64,000 bases of DNA from Rheinheimera mangrovi (GCF_003990335.1 NZ_CP034683.1:2308501-2372500), one strand, 5' to 3'. Positions 28,470-37,700 are shown, counted from the first letter of the stretch. Numbers and translations are program-made. The notes: generated from the sequence alone by a model not told the origin.

Positions 28470-30116
28470 TTAAATTGCGTCGAACACCTTATCCACAAAG
28501 GCTTTGGCGTCAGATTCAAGCTGCATTAAATGCGTTTGATCCACAAAACTTTCTAAATAAATTTTGTAGCTATTTTCTGTACCGGAGGGCCGTGCGGCGA
28601 ACCAGCCATTTTTCGTAACGACCTTCACACCACCAATACTGGCACCATTACCTGATGCTTTTGTAAGCACTGCAAATATGGTATCGCCTGCCAGTTCTGT
28701 CTGTTTTACACTGCTGACATCCAGATTTTTCAGTGCTGCTTTTTGCTCAGCAGAAGCTGCTGCATCCAGACGACGATACAAAGGCGAACCAAACTCTTTG
28801 GTCAGTGCCTGGTACTGCTGATAAGGATCGACTCCGGTTTTTGCCAGCATTTCTGCCGCCAATAATCCCAGAATAAAACCGTCTTTATCTGTTGACCACA
28901 CTGTGCCATCAAAGCGCAGGAAACTAGCCCCCGCACTTTCTTCACCACCAAAAGATACAGTGCCGTTATACAAGCCATCGACAAACCATTTAAAGCCTAC
29001 TGGTACTTCATAGACTTTACGACCACGGCCTTCGGTGACTCTGTCGATCAGAGCAGAAGACACCAGCGTTTTGCCTATAGCCAGGCTGGTTGACCATAAA
29101 GGTCGATTGCTTAATAAATAGTTGATCGCCACAGCCAGATAATGATTTGGATTCATCAGGCCGCCACTGCGGGTCACTATGCCATGACGGTCAAAATCCG
29201 GATCGTTGCCAATAGCTACATCAAACTGATCTTTGAGTTGGATTAAATTTGCCATCGCATAAGCGGAGGAGCAATCCATGCGGATTTTTCCATCTTTATC
29301 CAAAGGCATAAAGCTAAAAGCCGGGTCAACCCGTTCATTGACTACTCTAATATTCAAACCATAGGTTTTGGCAATCACAGGCCAAAACGCTATGCCTGAA
29401 CCACCTAGAGGGTCGACACCTATTTTCACACCAGCTTTGGCAATAGCAGCCATATCGATCACGTTAGCCAGATCATCCACATAAGGCTGGACATAATCCA
29501 TTTTGACACACAAAGGCGACTGCAGCGCTGCTTCATAACCGATCTGCTTCACACCATTTAACTGAGTAGCCAGCAAATCATTGGCACGCTTTTGGATCCA
29601 ATCTGTGGCGTCAGTGTCCGCAGGACCGCCATGAGGTGGATTGTATTTAATGCCACCATCTTCCGGCGGATTATGCGAAGGTGTAATGATTAAACCATCA
29701 GCCAAATCGCTGGTACGGCCTTTGTTATAAGCCAAAATTGCATGGGAAATCACAGGTGTAGGCGTAAAACCGCCGTCTTGCTGAATATGGGTTGTTACGC
29801 CATTGGCAATCAGCACCTGTAATGCAGTGACAAATGCAGCCTCTGATAAGCCATGCGTGTCTTTGCCCAGAAATAACGGTCCGCTAAAGCCCTGTTGTTT
29901 GCGATACTCAGCAACGGCCTGCACTATGGCTAAAATATGCTGCTCGTTGAAAGACTTGAGTAGAGCGCCTCCCCTGTGGCCCGAAGTACCAAAACTAACC
30001 TGCTGACTGGCGATGGCCACATCAGGGGTCAGACTGTAATAAGCGGCCATCAATTGCGCTATATTAGGTAACACGGCAGCTGGTGCTGTTTGCCCAGCCA
30101 GCGGATGTAACGACAT
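28470..30116 (-). CDS. pgm: Phosphoglucomutase (alpha-D-glucose phosphate-specific)
   Basis: Interconverts glucose-1-phosphate and glucose-6-phosphate, linking glycogen (glgP, glgC) with glk/zwf. The 548 residues match enteric Pgm. The phosphoserine loop [17 protein letters not shown] (about 142-158), the metal loop [10 protein letters not shown] and the sugar-binding [10 protein letters not shown] are all present. AAGGAGAG precedes the ATG. It starts 9 nt after seqA, an arrangement also found in enterics, so it is co-transcribed with seqA. The region downstream carries HexR-like sites belonging to glgP. Confidence 0.96.
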   Translation of the reverse strand: MSLHPLAGQTAPAAVLPNIAQLMAAYYSLTPDVAIASQQVSFGTSGHRGGALLKSFNEQHILAIVQAVAEYRKQQGFSGPLFLGKDTHGLSEAAFVTALQVLIANGVTTHIQQDGGFTPTPVISHAILAYNKGRTSDLADGLIITPSHNPPEDGGIKYNPPHGGPADTDATDWIQKRANDLLATQLNGVKQIGYEAALQSPLCVKMDYVQPYVDDLANVIDMAAIAKAGVKIGVDPLGGSGIAFWPVIAKTYGLNIRVVNERVDPAFSFMPLDKDGKIRMDCSSAYAMANLIQLKDQFDVAIGNDPDFDRHGIVTRSGGLMNPNHYLAVAINYLLSNRPLWSTSLAIGKTLVSSALIDRVTEGRGRKVYEVPVGFKWFVDGLYNGTVSFGGEESAGASFLRFDGTVWSTDKDGFILGLLAAEMLAKTGVDPYQQYQALTKEFGSPLYRRLDAAASAEQKAALKNLDVSSVKQTELAGDTIFAVLTKASGNGASIGGVKVVTKNGWFAARPSGTENSYKIYLESFVDQTHLMQLESDAKAFVDKVFDAI

Positions 30117-30125
30117 AAACTCTCC

Positions 30126-30716
30126 TTATAACAAATCGCGGATCCGTTCTACCTCTGCTGCGTCGTAGCCAAGTTTAGTGGCCACTTCGGTCAGCATCAT
30201 TTTTTTGCGTGTGGTGTTCGAATTTGTGATCACCCAAAAATCCGTATTTGGAATAGGTTTTGGATTGGTACTGCTGCCCGCCTCTAATAATGAAGCCTCG
30301 GACTGACCAAAATATAATCTGTTACGGCCTTTAATTTCCAGTACCTGAGCAAAATCACCACGGTGGGCGCGGGATAATGCCGATAAAATAAACAAAAACC
30401 GGCCAACAACACTTTGTTCAGCAGACAGATCCTGTGGGCTAATAAAATCAAAAACAGAACTCGATTTACCTACAGGAACAGCTGAAGCAACTGCTTTTTC
30501 GACTACCGCCTGTGCAGCCGGTTTTACTTCTGGCTTAGTCTCCTCTTTTACCTGTACTTCAGTCGTTTTTTGTGCAACTGGTACAACCGGAGCTTGCGCT
30601 TCTGTCAGGCTAACAATCAGTAAACGGCGCAGAATATCAGAGGCGCTTTCACCAATCTGTTGAGTCTGACTGGCGATAAATTGATAAAGATCGTCATCTA
30701 TTTCGATGGTTTTCAT
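30126..30716 (-). CDS. seqA: SeqA, negative regulator of replication initiation
   Basis: Binds hemimethylated GATC sites, sequesters oriC and delays re-initiation. The 196 residues show the N-terminal oligomerisation region MKTIEIDDDLYQFIASQTQQIGESASDILRR-like (1-31, as in enterics), an Ala/Val/Lys-rich linker (about 45-85), and the C-terminal DNA-binding domain (about 90-196) with VVGRFLFILSALSRAH, KGRNRLYFGQSE and the end TKLGYDAAEVERIRDLL. ATG 30716 is set by alignment to the enteric start, and an extension to 30731 is possible. The gene is first in the seqA-pgm operon. Its presence implies Dam methylation in this organism. Confidence 0.95.
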   Translation of the reverse strand: MKTIEIDDDLYQFIASQTQQIGESASDILRRLLIVSLTEAQAPVVPVAQKTTEVQVKEETKPEVKPAAQAVVEKAVASAVPVGKSSSVFDFISPQDLSAEQSVVGRFLFILSALSRAHRGDFAQVLEIKGRNRLYFGQSEASLLEAGSSTNPKPIPNTDFWVITNSNTTRKKMMLTEVATKLGYDAAEVERIRDLL

Positions 30717-30750
30717 GAAGTTAGTCCGCATTTTAAAAGTGAAGCCATTA

Positions 30751-30881
30751 TATACCCTTCGTACTTGAAGCTGCAGCTTTGTTGACTGCGCGCTTTCCCC
30801 CAGTCACATAGGTGAACTATGCTCCTGGGCTCTCAATCACTTGTCGCCTCCCTGCAACACCAATTACTTTGGCTATACAAA
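30751..30881 (-). repeat. ERIC-like intergenic repeat, copy B
   Basis: A 131-bp element between seqA and ybfF that matches copy A (14001-14183) in inverse orientation. On the minus strand it runs from CCAAAGTAATTGG through CAGGAGCATAG and CCTATGTGACTGGGG to AGCTTCAAGTACGAAGGG. Length and these blocks resemble the roughly 127-bp ERIC/IRU element of enterics. It lies in the shared upstream region of divergent seqA and ybfF. Confidence 0.72.
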
Positions 30882-30961
30882 GAGGTAGTCGCTGACGCCA
30901 GCCAGCAGTTTTGCTACCATGCAACAATGTCATAAATAAGGTCGTTAAATCGGAAAAAATA

Positions 30962-31723
30962 ATGATATTACATACCGAGATCACAGGCCAAGGTCAAGCT
31001 ATTGTATTGATCCACGGCCTTTTTGGTAGTTACGAGAACCTCGGCGTGATTGCCCGTGCTTTGGCAGGACATTGGCAAGTGGTCAATCTGGACATGCGTA
31101 ATCATGGTCGCTCTGATTGGCAAGATACCATGTCCTATGCGTTGATGGCAGAGGATATCAAAGATACTCTCGATCATTTAGGTTTGGATAAGGTGGCATT
31201 ATTAGGGCATTCGATGGGGGGCAAAATTTCGATGGAATTTGCATTACGCTATCCTCAGCGTGTGAATAAATTGATTTTGGCCGATATATCGCCAGTGCAA
31301 AACAGGCCACGCCACCTTGAAATATTGTCCGCGCTGGACAGTATCGATCTGAGCAATTTACAAAGCAGGCAACAAGCAGATCAGCAGTTAGCTTTGTCTA
31401 TAGCCGAAACCGGAGTACGGCAGTTTTTGCTCAAAAGCTTATATAAAGAAGATGAACGATTCCGCTGGCGCTTTAATATTAAAGCTCTGATCGCTAATTA
31501 TCAGCAGTTGTTAGAGGCTCCACCAAGCAAAGGCCCCTACACAGGCCCAACGCTTTTTATTAAAGGCGCAGAATCGGATTATCTGTTGCCAGAGCATCAA
31601 AGCCTGATCCAGCAATTGTTTCCACAGAGTAAAGCAAAAGTCATTATGGGCACAGGACATTGGTTGCACGCCGAAAAACCTGTAGCTTTTGCAAAAATTG
31701 TCACAGACTTTTTATTGAGTTAA
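30962..31723 (+). CDS. ybfF: YbfF-family esterase (alpha/beta hydrolase)
   Basis: A 253-residue cytoplasmic esterase acting on acyl thioesters or esters, judged by the enteric homologue. Motifs are the oxyanion HGLFGSYENLG (about 18-28), the nucleophile elbow GHSMGGK (about 86-92), and the catalytic His in GTGHWLHAEKP (about 232). ATG 30962 is chosen by family alignment; the ribosome-binding site is weak (CGGAAA). Its location, divergent from seqA and upstream of ybfE-fldA-fur, is the enteric order. It could have a BioH-like role, but no evidence for that is visible. Confidence 0.9.
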   Translation: MILHTEITGQGQAIVLIHGLFGSYENLGVIARALAGHWQVVNLDMRNHGRSDWQDTMSYALMAEDIKDTLDHLGLDKVALLGHSMGGKISMEFALRYPQRVNKLILADISPVQNRPRHLEILSALDSIDLSNLQSRQQADQQLALSIAETGVRQFLLKSLYKEDERFRWRFNIKALIANYQQLLEAPPSKGPYTGPTLFIKGAESDYLLPEHQSLIQQLFPQSKAKVIMGTGHWLHAEKPVAFAKIVTDFLLS

Positions 31724-31787
31724 CGCAATTAATTCCCAATAAAATTGTGCTATAGTGCGCGCAATTTTTAAGGGCTGATGAGTCATT

Positions 31788-31985
31788 ATGAATATTGAGC
31801 AGTTTGAGACTCTGGGTCTTTTTCTGGGTGTAGGTGCCCTGTATCTGTTTATTGTGATGGCCATTTGGGATGTACTGAAAAAAAGTAACGCCCCTCGTTT
31901 TGGCAAAATTTTTGTGTGGTTAGTGCTGTTTTTATCACCAGCAGCTTTTTTAGCTAAAGTGATTTTTGAGTTTTTTGTCGAATAA
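31788..31985 (+). CDS. DUF2788 small membrane protein
   Basis: A 65-residue protein with two membrane helices (LFLGVGALYLFIVMAIWDVL and FVWLVLFLSPAAFLAKVIF), matching the DUF2788 family found next to ybfF/ybfE in Alteromonadales. It is preceded by a TATAGT (31751-31756) that could be a -10 element. It ends 14 nt before ybfE, so the two are likely one transcript. The function is unknown. Confidence 0.8.
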   Translation: MNIEQFETLGLFLGVGALYLFIVMAIWDVLKKSNAPRFGKIFVWLVLFLSPAAFLAKVIFEFFVE

Positions 31986-31999
31986 ATGAGGTGCGCGAC

Positions 32000-32272
32000 A
32001 TGGCTAAAATAGCCACAGATCGCACAACAATAGATTTGTTTGCGCATGAAAAACGTCCCGGCCGGCCAAGGACCAACCCTTTGCCACGGGAAGAACAGCT
32101 CAAGCTGAACAAGCGCAATCAAATCAAACGCGATCGAAGTAAAGGTTTAAAGCGTATAGAGTGCAAAGTGTCTGAACAGTTGTATGAACAGCTGAGTTTG
32201 TCTGCAGAGCAACAGAATATGACACGTAGCGCCTATATAGAATGGGTTTTAGAACAAGCGTTGACCAGGTAG
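32000..32272 (+). CDS. ybfE: YbfE-like LexA-regulated ribbon-helix-helix protein
   Basis: A 90-residue basic protein. A polar N-terminus (MAKIATDRTTIDLFAHEKRPGRPRTNP, with an AT-hook-like GRPR) leads to a ribbon-helix-helix at about 50-88 (KRIECKVSEQLYEQLSLSAEQQ, then MTRSAYIEWVLEQAL). It is the homologue of the SOS-linked enteric gene between ybfF and fldA. GAGGTG precedes ATG 32000. A weak LexA-like box, CTG-N10-CAG, lies at 31926-31941 inside the DUF2788 gene. It is probably a DNA-binding protein with unknown targets. Confidence 0.85.
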   Translation: MAKIATDRTTIDLFAHEKRPGRPRTNPLPREEQLKLNKRNQIKRDRSKGLKRIECKVSEQLYEQLSLSAEQQNMTRSAYIEWVLEQALTR

Positions 32273-32284
32273 AAGGCGAAAGTT

Positions 32285-32815
32285 ATGGCAACTGTAGGTA
32301 TATTTTTTGGTAGCGATACAGGTAACACTGAACATATCGCAAAAATGATTCAAAAAGAGCTGGGCAAGCATTTGTTTGATGTGATGGATATTGCCAAAAG
32401 CACAAAAGAACAAATTGCCGGTTATGATTTGTTGCTGTTAGGCATTCCAACCTGGTATTACGGTGAAGCCCAATGTGATTGGGACGACTTCTTCCCAGAG
32501 CTGGAAAATATCGACTTTAACAACAAGTTAGTAGCGATTTTTGGCTGTGGTGATCAGGAAGATTACGCCGAATATTTTCTGGATGCTATGGGCACCCTAC
32601 GCGATATTATCGAACCTAAAGGCGCCATCATTGTTGGTCACTGGCCAACCAAAGGCTACAACTTTGTCGCTTCCAAAGCACTGGCAGACAACGATCATTT
32701 TGTCGGTTTAGGCATAGACGAAGACCGTCAGCCAGAACTGACGGAACAACGTGTCAAACAATGGTGTAAGCAGATTTATGATGAACTGAGCTTAAAAGAG
32801 CTCGAGAATCTGTAA
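32285..32815 (+). CDS. fldA: Flavodoxin I (FMN electron carrier)
   Basis: A 176-residue cytoplasmic FMN protein that delivers low-potential electrons to enzymes such as BioB. The FMN phosphate loop is GSDTGNTE (about 9-16); the isoalloxazine loops are TWYYGEAQCDWDDF and FGCGDQEDYAEYF, and the long-chain type is shown by the GYNFVASKAL insertion. It starts 12 nt after ybfE with AAGGCG upstream and sits near fur, as in enterics, where it responds to iron and redox. A terminator follows. Confidence 0.96.
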   Translation: MATVGIFFGSDTGNTEHIAKMIQKELGKHLFDVMDIAKSTKEQIAGYDLLLLGIPTWYYGEAQCDWDDFFPELENIDFNNKLVAIFGCGDQEDYAEYFLDAMGTLRDIIEPKGAIIVGHWPTKGYNFVASKALADNDHFVGLGIDEDRQPELTEQRVKQWCKQIYDELSLKELENL

Positions 32816-32823
32816 TCTCTAAG

Positions 32824-32850
32824 GGTCAGAGTTTCAACTCTGACCTTTTT
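32824..32850 (+). terminator. Terminator after fldA
   Basis: GGTCAGAGTT (32824-32833) pairs with AACTCTGACC (32836-32845), followed by TTTTTG. The converging DUF4442 gene ends just beyond. Confidence 0.85.
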
Positions 32851-32853
32851 GTT

Positions 32854-33330
32854 TTATTGAGATGGAACGCGATATTTAGGCTTTTTCCGAATATATACTT
32901 TACGTTTAACCTCGCACACCAACTCACCTTTACTGTCTTTAACATGCACGACAAAATCAGGGAAAAACTTATCCCCTGCTTCGGTTTGATGTTTGATGTG
33001 CTCAAGTTCGCTATCCGTCAGCAAAAATTCAGCAGTTAACTTACCGCGGCCTGGTGTGATGTAGTTAATATCGGCCTGCTTATCCCACACCATATATTCT
33101 TTGCCCAAAGCCCCCATCAACATTAAAGGATAAATAGGATCAGTCATCGCAAACATAGAACCCCCAAACTGGCTGCTATTGATATTGCGCGTCCAGGGCC
33201 GGTTTTTCAGCTCTACCTTGCACCATCTATAGTCCAGCGACAACTCCACCACCTTAATGCCTGTGAAAAAAAATGGTGGCCACAAATTTAATAAATGCCG
33301 CATCACGGCCGGATTAAACGCCCAACGCAT
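32854..33330 (-). CDS. DUF4442 hotdog-fold protein (thioesterase-like)
   Basis: A 158-residue protein matching the DUF4442 family, which has the hotdog thioesterase fold. Visible are MRWAFNPAVMRHLLNLWPPFFFTGI at the N-terminus, the RNINSSQFGGSMFAMTDPIYPLMLM helix, and C-terminal strands ending in a basic RKKPKYR tail. ATG 33330 is preferred because AGAGG lies 6 nt upstream; the frame extends to 33360 without a site. It is inserted between fldA and fur in opposite orientation. A CoA- or ACP-linked substrate is likely but unproven. Confidence 0.8.
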   Translation of the reverse strand: MRWAFNPAVMRHLLNLWPPFFFTGIKVVELSLDYRWCKVELKNRPWTRNINSSQFGGSMFAMTDPIYPLMLMGALGKEYMVWDKQADINYITPGRGKLTAEFLLTDSELEHIKHQTEAGDKFFPDFVVHVKDSKGELVCEVKRKVYIRKKPKYRVPSQ

Positions 33331-33483
33331 AAGAAACCTCTGGTAAGACCTGTTGAGCAAGATTCTAACGTCTTGTTTGAGCTTTGTCTGCGCTTTGCTG
33401 CTATCAACGGGCAGATTTATAGGTTGCTTCTGTCGGTAATGGCCTTATAATCATTTGAAATTCAAGAAAGAGTAGAACAGTCC

Positions 33484-33924
33484 ATGTCAGATCATAATAC
33501 CGAATTACGTAAAGCAGGCCTCAAAGTTACCCTGCCACGAGTGAAAATCCTCGATATTTTGCAAGATCCTAATCATCAGCATATCAGCGCTGAAGACGTG
33601 TATAAGATTTTGCTCGAATTAGGCGAAGATATTGGTCTGGCGACTGTATACCGTGTATTAAACCAATTTGATGATGCAGGTATAGTGTCCCGCCACCATT
33701 TTGAAGGTGGCAAATCGGTGTTTGAATTAAGCCGTATGGATCACCACGATCATCTGGTGTGCTTAAACTGCGGTAAAGTCATTGAGTTTGAAGATGATGA
33801 TATCGAACGTAAGCAACTGGAAATTTCTGAGAAAAATGGCATTAAATTAACTCACCACAGCTTGTATCTGTATGGTGAGTGCGTGGATAAAAAGTCCTGC
33901 GAAGAAACCCGTAACAGCAAATAA
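33484..33924 (+). CDS. fur: Ferric uptake regulator
   Basis: The iron-responsive repressor, 146 residues. The N-terminal winged helix (1-82) has LRKAGLKVTLPRVKILDIL and DIGLATVYRVLNQFDDAGIV. The dimerisation domain has the metal-binding HHDHLVCLNCGKVIEFEDD, and a C-terminal Cys pair appears as GECVDKKSC. The region before it (33361-33483) has an ATAATCATT that matches half of a Fur box, so autoregulation is possible but weakly supported. It lies downstream of fldA on the same strand, as in enterics, and is followed by a tandem repeat and a terminator. Confidence 0.95.
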   Translation: MSDHNTELRKAGLKVTLPRVKILDILQDPNHQHISAEDVYKILLELGEDIGLATVYRVLNQFDDAGIVSRHHFEGGKSVFELSRMDHHDHLVCLNCGKVIEFEDDDIERKQLEISEKNGIKLTHHSLYLYGECVDKKSCEETRNSK

Positions 33925-33947
33925 GTCACTGACTTGGTTGAACGTGC

Positions 33948-34050
33948 TACATCGCCGAAAATATGTTCCTGCATTTTCGGCATACCGTACGTCCTGTACA
34001 TCGCCTAAAATACGCTCCTGCATTTTCGGCATACCGTACGTCCTGTACAT
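33948..34050. repeat. 49-bp tandem repeat downstream of fur
   Basis: Copy 1 (33948-33996) and copy 2 (33997-34045) differ at only a few positions; TACAT at 34046-34050 begins a third copy. Each unit contains GCATTTTCGGC, CATACCGTACGTCCTG and a TAAAATA/GAAAATA stretch. Within a unit, GCCGAAAAT can pair with ATTTTCGGC. The array sits between the fur stop and the terminator. Confidence 0.85.
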
Positions 34051-34077
34051 AAACCGGCTGCTATGCCGGTTTTTTTG
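34051..34077 (+). terminator. Terminator after fur and the tandem repeat
   Basis: AAACCGGC (34051-34058) and GCCGGTTT (34065-34072) enclose TGCTAT, followed by TTTTTG. It overlaps the last codons of the convergent DraG-family gene. Confidence 0.85.
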
Positions 34078-35017
34078 TGCCTGTTAAAATCTGTTCTGTT
34101 AAATACTCCACTTCATTGGCCCAGCAGCACTCAGGCCTTGGTTGGCGCACACCAAACTGGCCTTTGAGCGGCCTGCAATGAGTAATGGCATTTCGAAGCA
34201 ATTCAGGCACTTCAGCCACACCATAACAAGCGCCGAGTAAAGCGCCGGCTACTGCCGCATTGTTGGCGGTATCTCCGCCTCTTTTCAGAGTATCCAGCAT
34301 GCCATCCAGATAATCCTGGGCATACAACAGCTGCCAGATAGCGTTTTGAAAACACACCAAAACAGTTGTATCACACATTTCGGCATCAGTCGGAGGCATA
34401 AACAGCGCCTGATCAATAGTACGTATAATGCGTTTGTCCACTTTCAGCTGTGACGCCCAGTCTTTGATCAATTGGTATAACTCATCAGCACTACAATCGT
34501 TTTCCAGCACATGACCAAGTGCCATCACATACAAACCACTGACTTGCTGGCACAACATATTGGGATGAGTTAACGCGGTATCAGCCATAGCCCAGGCCGC
34601 TAACTGGGGTAAAGACTGATAAGGCACCATCAAAGCCACAGCACCTACGCGAGCTAAAGCAGTAGTAGCACAAGACTCTTCGTCCGGTTCACTCAACAAA
34701 GCGCGCTTTAATTCATCTGGTACAGAAAAGGGTTCAGTTCTGAGCCAGTATTCATAAGCTTGCCAGGCCCCGTCTTCCTGGTACTCACCATAATGCGCTA
34801 ACAATCGACAGAGCAACACAGCAAGCTCACCGCTGTCGGTCGGTTGACCTGACAAGGTCTGCCAGGGGTTTTGCAATAAAATTTCACTCAGATCAAGGCC
34901 TAGCCGCTCTTCACGTTCATTTTGCTCAAGACCTTCAACGGCGGAGCCTAAAACCTCTCCTGCCAATAAGCCATACATCAAACCAAGGGCTTTGGATTTG
35001 AGCACCGGATCGCTCAT
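34061..35017 (-). CDS. ADP-ribosylglycohydrolase (DraG) family protein, divergent
   Basis: A 318-residue protein with the all-helical DraG fold (PF03747): the start KSKALGLMYGLLAGEVLGSAVEG, the first metal segment QPTDSGELAVLL (about 57-68), and the second metal segment RGGDTANNAAVAGALLGACYG (about 245-265). In characterised hydrolases these read TDD and GGDTDT. Here the third acidic ligand of the first and the second Asp of the latter are Ser and Ala, so metal binding may be weakened or altered. The substrate could be an ADP-ribosylated protein or a small molecule. It is convergent with fur, and its end lies in fur's terminator; ppsA lies upstream on the same strand after a terminator. Confidence 0.82.
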   Translation of the reverse strand: MSDPVLKSKALGLMYGLLAGEVLGSAVEGLEQNEREERLGLDLSEILLQNPWQTLSGQPTDSGELAVLLCRLLAHYGEYQEDGAWQAYEYWLRTEPFSVPDELKRALLSEPDEESCATTALARVGAVALMVPYQSLPQLAAWAMADTALTHPNMLCQQVSGLYVMALGHVLENDCSADELYQLIKDWASQLKVDKRIIRTIDQALFMPPTDAEMCDTTVLVCFQNAIWQLLYAQDYLDGMLDTLKRGGDTANNAAVAGALLGACYGVAEVPELLRNAITHCRPLKGQFGVRQPRPECCWANEVEYLTEQILTGTKKPA

Positions 35018-35142
35018 GCTGACCTCCGTTGTGAGTAAGCCTTAAGCGGCTAATTTTTATACTTAGCTAATTTATAAGGTATTGCAGCCAAGAAGCCAAG
35101 TACTTCGCTTTAAAATCAATTAAATAGCTCATATTCAAAAAT

Positions 35143-35170
35143 AAAAAAGCCAGCATTAAAGCTGGCTTTT
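35143..35170 (-). terminator. Terminator after ppsA
   Basis: AAAAGCCAGC (35145-35154), loop ATTAAA, and GCTGGCTTTT (35161-35170) form a perfect stem. On the minus strand a run of six U follows. Confidence 0.88.
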
Positions 35171-35187
35171 GGTTCCATCAGTTTAAC

Positions 35188-37563
35188 TTACTGACCGTAT
35201 TTTTCTGCCAGATAGAGCCAGGTTTCCAATACTGTATCAGGGTTTAATGACACTGAATCGATGCCTTGATCCATCAGCCATGCCGCGAAATCTTCGTGAT
35301 CTGAAGGGCCCTGACCACAAATACCCACGTATTTGCCTTTGGCTTTCGCGGTTTGAATCGCCATAGACAACAGCTTTTTAATTGCCGGGTTACGTTCATC
35401 AAACAGATGAGCAATTAAGCCACTGTCGCGATCCAGACCTAAAGTCAGCTGGGTTAAGTCGTTTGAGCCTATGGAGAAACCATCAAAGTACTCTAGGAAC
35501 TCCTCTGCCAATAAGCAGTTCGATGGCAGCTCGCACATCATAATAACTTTTAAGCCATTATCACCGCGTTTCAGACCATGTGCTTCCAGCAGTTCAATCA
35601 CAGCTTTCGCTTCTTCCAATGTACGGACGAATGGGATCATCACTTCAACATTAGTAAAGCCCATCTCATTACGAACCCGCTTTAAGGCTTCACATTCCAT
35701 AGCAAAACATTCACGGAAATCTTCAGAGATATAACGTGATGCACCACGGAAACCAATCATAGGGTTTTCTTCGTGTGGTTCATACTGACGACCACCCACC
35801 AGATTAGCGTATTCATTCGACTTGAAGTCGGACATCCTCACTATCACCCGCTCTGGCGAGAAGGCTGCTGCCAGCGTTGAAATACCTTCCACCAGCTTAC
35901 CAACATAGAACTCAACTGGCGAACTGTAACCGGCCATCATCTGACTGATGGTCGCTTTAAGCTCGTCGGTTTGAGCATCAAAGTTCAGCAAGGCCTTTGG
36001 ATGCACACCAATCATACGGTTGATGATAAATTCCAGACGAGCCAAACCAATACCAGCGTGGGGTAACTTAGCAAAAGAAAATGCACGTTCAGGGTTACCC
36101 ACGTTCATCATGATTTTCATCTTAAGCGCAGGCATCTGGTCAACACGAGAGGTCATCACGTCAAAACCTAAAATACCTTCGTAGACAAAACCTGTGTCGC
36201 CTTCTGCACAGGACACTGTCACATCCTGACCATTTTTAATTTTTTTAGTGGCATCACCACAACCCACCACTGCCGGAATACCCAATTCACGCGCGATAAT
36301 CGCTGCGTGGCAAGTACGGCCTCCACGGTTGGTGACAATAGCAGAAGCGCGTTTCATGATAGGTTCCCAGTCTGGGTCTGTCATGTCGGTGACTAACACA
36401 TCACCCGGTTGGATTTGGTCCATATCCGCTATGCTGGCCAGCACTTTCGCTTTGCCTGAACCAATTTTATGGCCAATGGCGCGACCTTCAGCCACGATTG
36501 GCGCTGTGCCTTGCAGCTGGAAGCGCTCCATTTCATTACTGTCTTCGCGGCTACGCACTGTTTCAGGACGAGCCTGAACTATATATAACTTACCGTCCTG
36601 ACCATCTTTGGCCCATTCGATATCCATAGCGCGGCCATAGTGTTTTTCGATGATAATGGCCTGTTTTGCCAGCTCCTGCACTTCAGCGTCTGTTAAAGAA
36701 AACTGTTGGCGATTCGCGACGGGTACGTCTTCAATAACGACCTGTTTACCGTGGCTCAGATCTTTTGAGTACACCATCTGTAACAGTTTGCTGCCCAAAT
36801 TACGCCGCACCACCGCAGGACGACCGGCCATCACCGTCGGCTTATGTACATAAAACTCGTCAGGGTTTACCGCGCCCTGCACCACCATTTCACCTAAACC
36901 GTAAGACGAGGTAACAAAAACTACATCTTCAAAACCGGATTCAGTGTCAATACTAAACATCACGCCCGATGCGGATAAGTCTGACCGCACCATACGCTGT
37001 ACACCAGCAGACAAAGCTACACCACGATGGTCGTAGCCCTGATGCACACGGTAGGAAATAGCACGGTCGTTAAATAGTGACGCAAAAACATGTTTAATGG
37101 CTTCAATCACATGCGCATAACCACGAACGTTTAAAAAGGTTTCCTGTTGGCCTGCAAAAGAAGCGTCTGGCATATCTTCTGCTGTGGCAGATGAACGCAC
37201 GGCAAAGGAGACATCTTCAGCACAGCCTTGTTGCAATTGTTGATAAGAGGTTTGGATAGCTTGTTCAAATTCAGGCTGAAAAGGAGTATCAATCACCCAT
37301 TGGCGAATTTGAGCACCAGCTTTAGCCAGAGCAGTTACATCATCAACGTTTAAGCCATCCAGCAGTTGATAAATACGCTCGTTAAGACCACTCTGTTCAA
37401 GAAATTGATTAAAGGCATAAGCAGTTGTGGCAAAACCACCAGGGACTTGCACCCCTGCATTTGCCAGGTTGCTGATCATTTCACCCAATGAAGCATTTTT
37501 CCCACCGACGCGAGGAACGTCGTGCATGCCCAGGTCCTGGTACCAAACAACGAATTCTTGCAC
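35188..37563 (-). CDS. ppsA: Phosphoenolpyruvate synthase
   Basis: Makes PEP from pyruvate and ATP for gluconeogenesis, the reverse of the pyk reaction. The 791 residues hold an ATP-grasp domain (about 15-340), the swivelling His domain with [15 protein letters not shown] (catalytic His about 419) and a PEP-binding barrel ending with GICGQGPSD. Translation starts at GTG 37563, with GGAGA upstream. It is divergent from ppsR, which controls its activity by phosphorylation. The 137-bp shared promoter region has a degenerate HexR site and a TGTAA palindrome; HexR is known to activate ppsA in related bacteria. Confidence 0.97.
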   Translation of the reverse strand: MQEFVVWYQDLGMHDVPRVGGKNASLGEMISNLANAGVQVPGGFATTAYAFNQFLEQSGLNERIYQLLDGLNVDDVTALAKAGAQIRQWVIDTPFQPEFEQAIQTSYQQLQQGCAEDVSFAVRSSATAEDMPDASFAGQQETFLNVRGYAHVIEAIKHVFASLFNDRAISYRVHQGYDHRGVALSAGVQRMVRSDLSASGVMFSIDTESGFEDVVFVTSSYGLGEMVVQGAVNPDEFYVHKPTVMAGRPAVVRRNLGSKLLQMVYSKDLSHGKQVVIEDVPVANRQQFSLTDAEVQELAKQAIIIEKHYGRAMDIEWAKDGQDGKLYIVQARPETVRSREDSNEMERFQLQGTAPIVAEGRAIGHKIGSGKAKVLASIADMDQIQPGDVLVTDMTDPDWEPIMKRASAIVTNRGGRTCHAAIIARELGIPAVVGCGDATKKIKNGQDVTVSCAEGDTGFVYEGILGFDVMTSRVDQMPALKMKIMMNVGNPERAFSFAKLPHAGIGLARLEFIINRMIGVHPKALLNFDAQTDELKATISQMMAGYSSPVEFYVGKLVEGISTLAAAFSPERVIVRMSDFKSNEYANLVGGRQYEPHEENPMIGFRGASRYISEDFRECFAMECEALKRVRNEMGFTNVEVMIPFVRTLEEAKAVIELLEAHGLKRGDNGLKVIMMCELPSNCLLAEEFLEYFDGFSIGSNDLTQLTLGLDRDSGLIAHLFDERNPAIKKLLSMAIQTAKAKGKYVGICGQGPSDHEDFAAWLMDQGIDSVSLNPDTVLETWLYLAEKYGQ

Positions 37564-37592
37564 AATAAGTCTCCAATTTTTGTTGCAGGTTA

Positions 37593-37604
37593 TGTAAGCT
37601 TACA
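37593..37604. promoter_or_regulatory. Palindrome TGTAA-GC-TTACA upstream of ppsA
   Basis: A perfect 12-bp inverted repeat, extending to 14 bp (37592-37605) with flanking A/T. It lies 30 bp before the ppsA start. The arms and 2-bp gap equal those of the palindrome in the zwf leader (6040-6051). Confidence 0.5.
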
Positions 37605-37669
37605 TGGATAACCACAAAGCGAAGCAATTCTACACTGCTAGTTAGACGAAATAAAACCTTAATTTCCAA

Positions 37670-37684
37670 TGTAATTTTATAACG
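37670..37684. promoter_or_regulatory. Degenerate HexR site between ppsA and ppsR
   Basis: TGTAATTTTATAACG matches the HexR form at 13 of 15 positions, intact on the left arm only. It lies 107 bp upstream of ppsA, where HexR could activate, and 16 bp from the ppsR start. Confidence 0.45.
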
Positions 37685-37700
37685 ACAAAAGGAGAAAATT

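Noticed and set aside
31926..31941. LexA-like box CTG-N10-CAG upstream of ybfE
   Set aside because: Only the outer trinucleotides match; the inner bases fit poorly and the site lies inside the DUF2788 coding region. Kept as a remark in the ybfE entry, not as a feature.
31712..32122. 136-codon minus-strand frame opposite the DUF2788 and ybfE genes
   Set aside because: Overlaps two better-supported genes and has no family resemblance.
33440..33460. Possible Fur box upstream of fur
   Set aside because: Only ATAATCATT matches one half of the 19-bp consensus; too weak to call.
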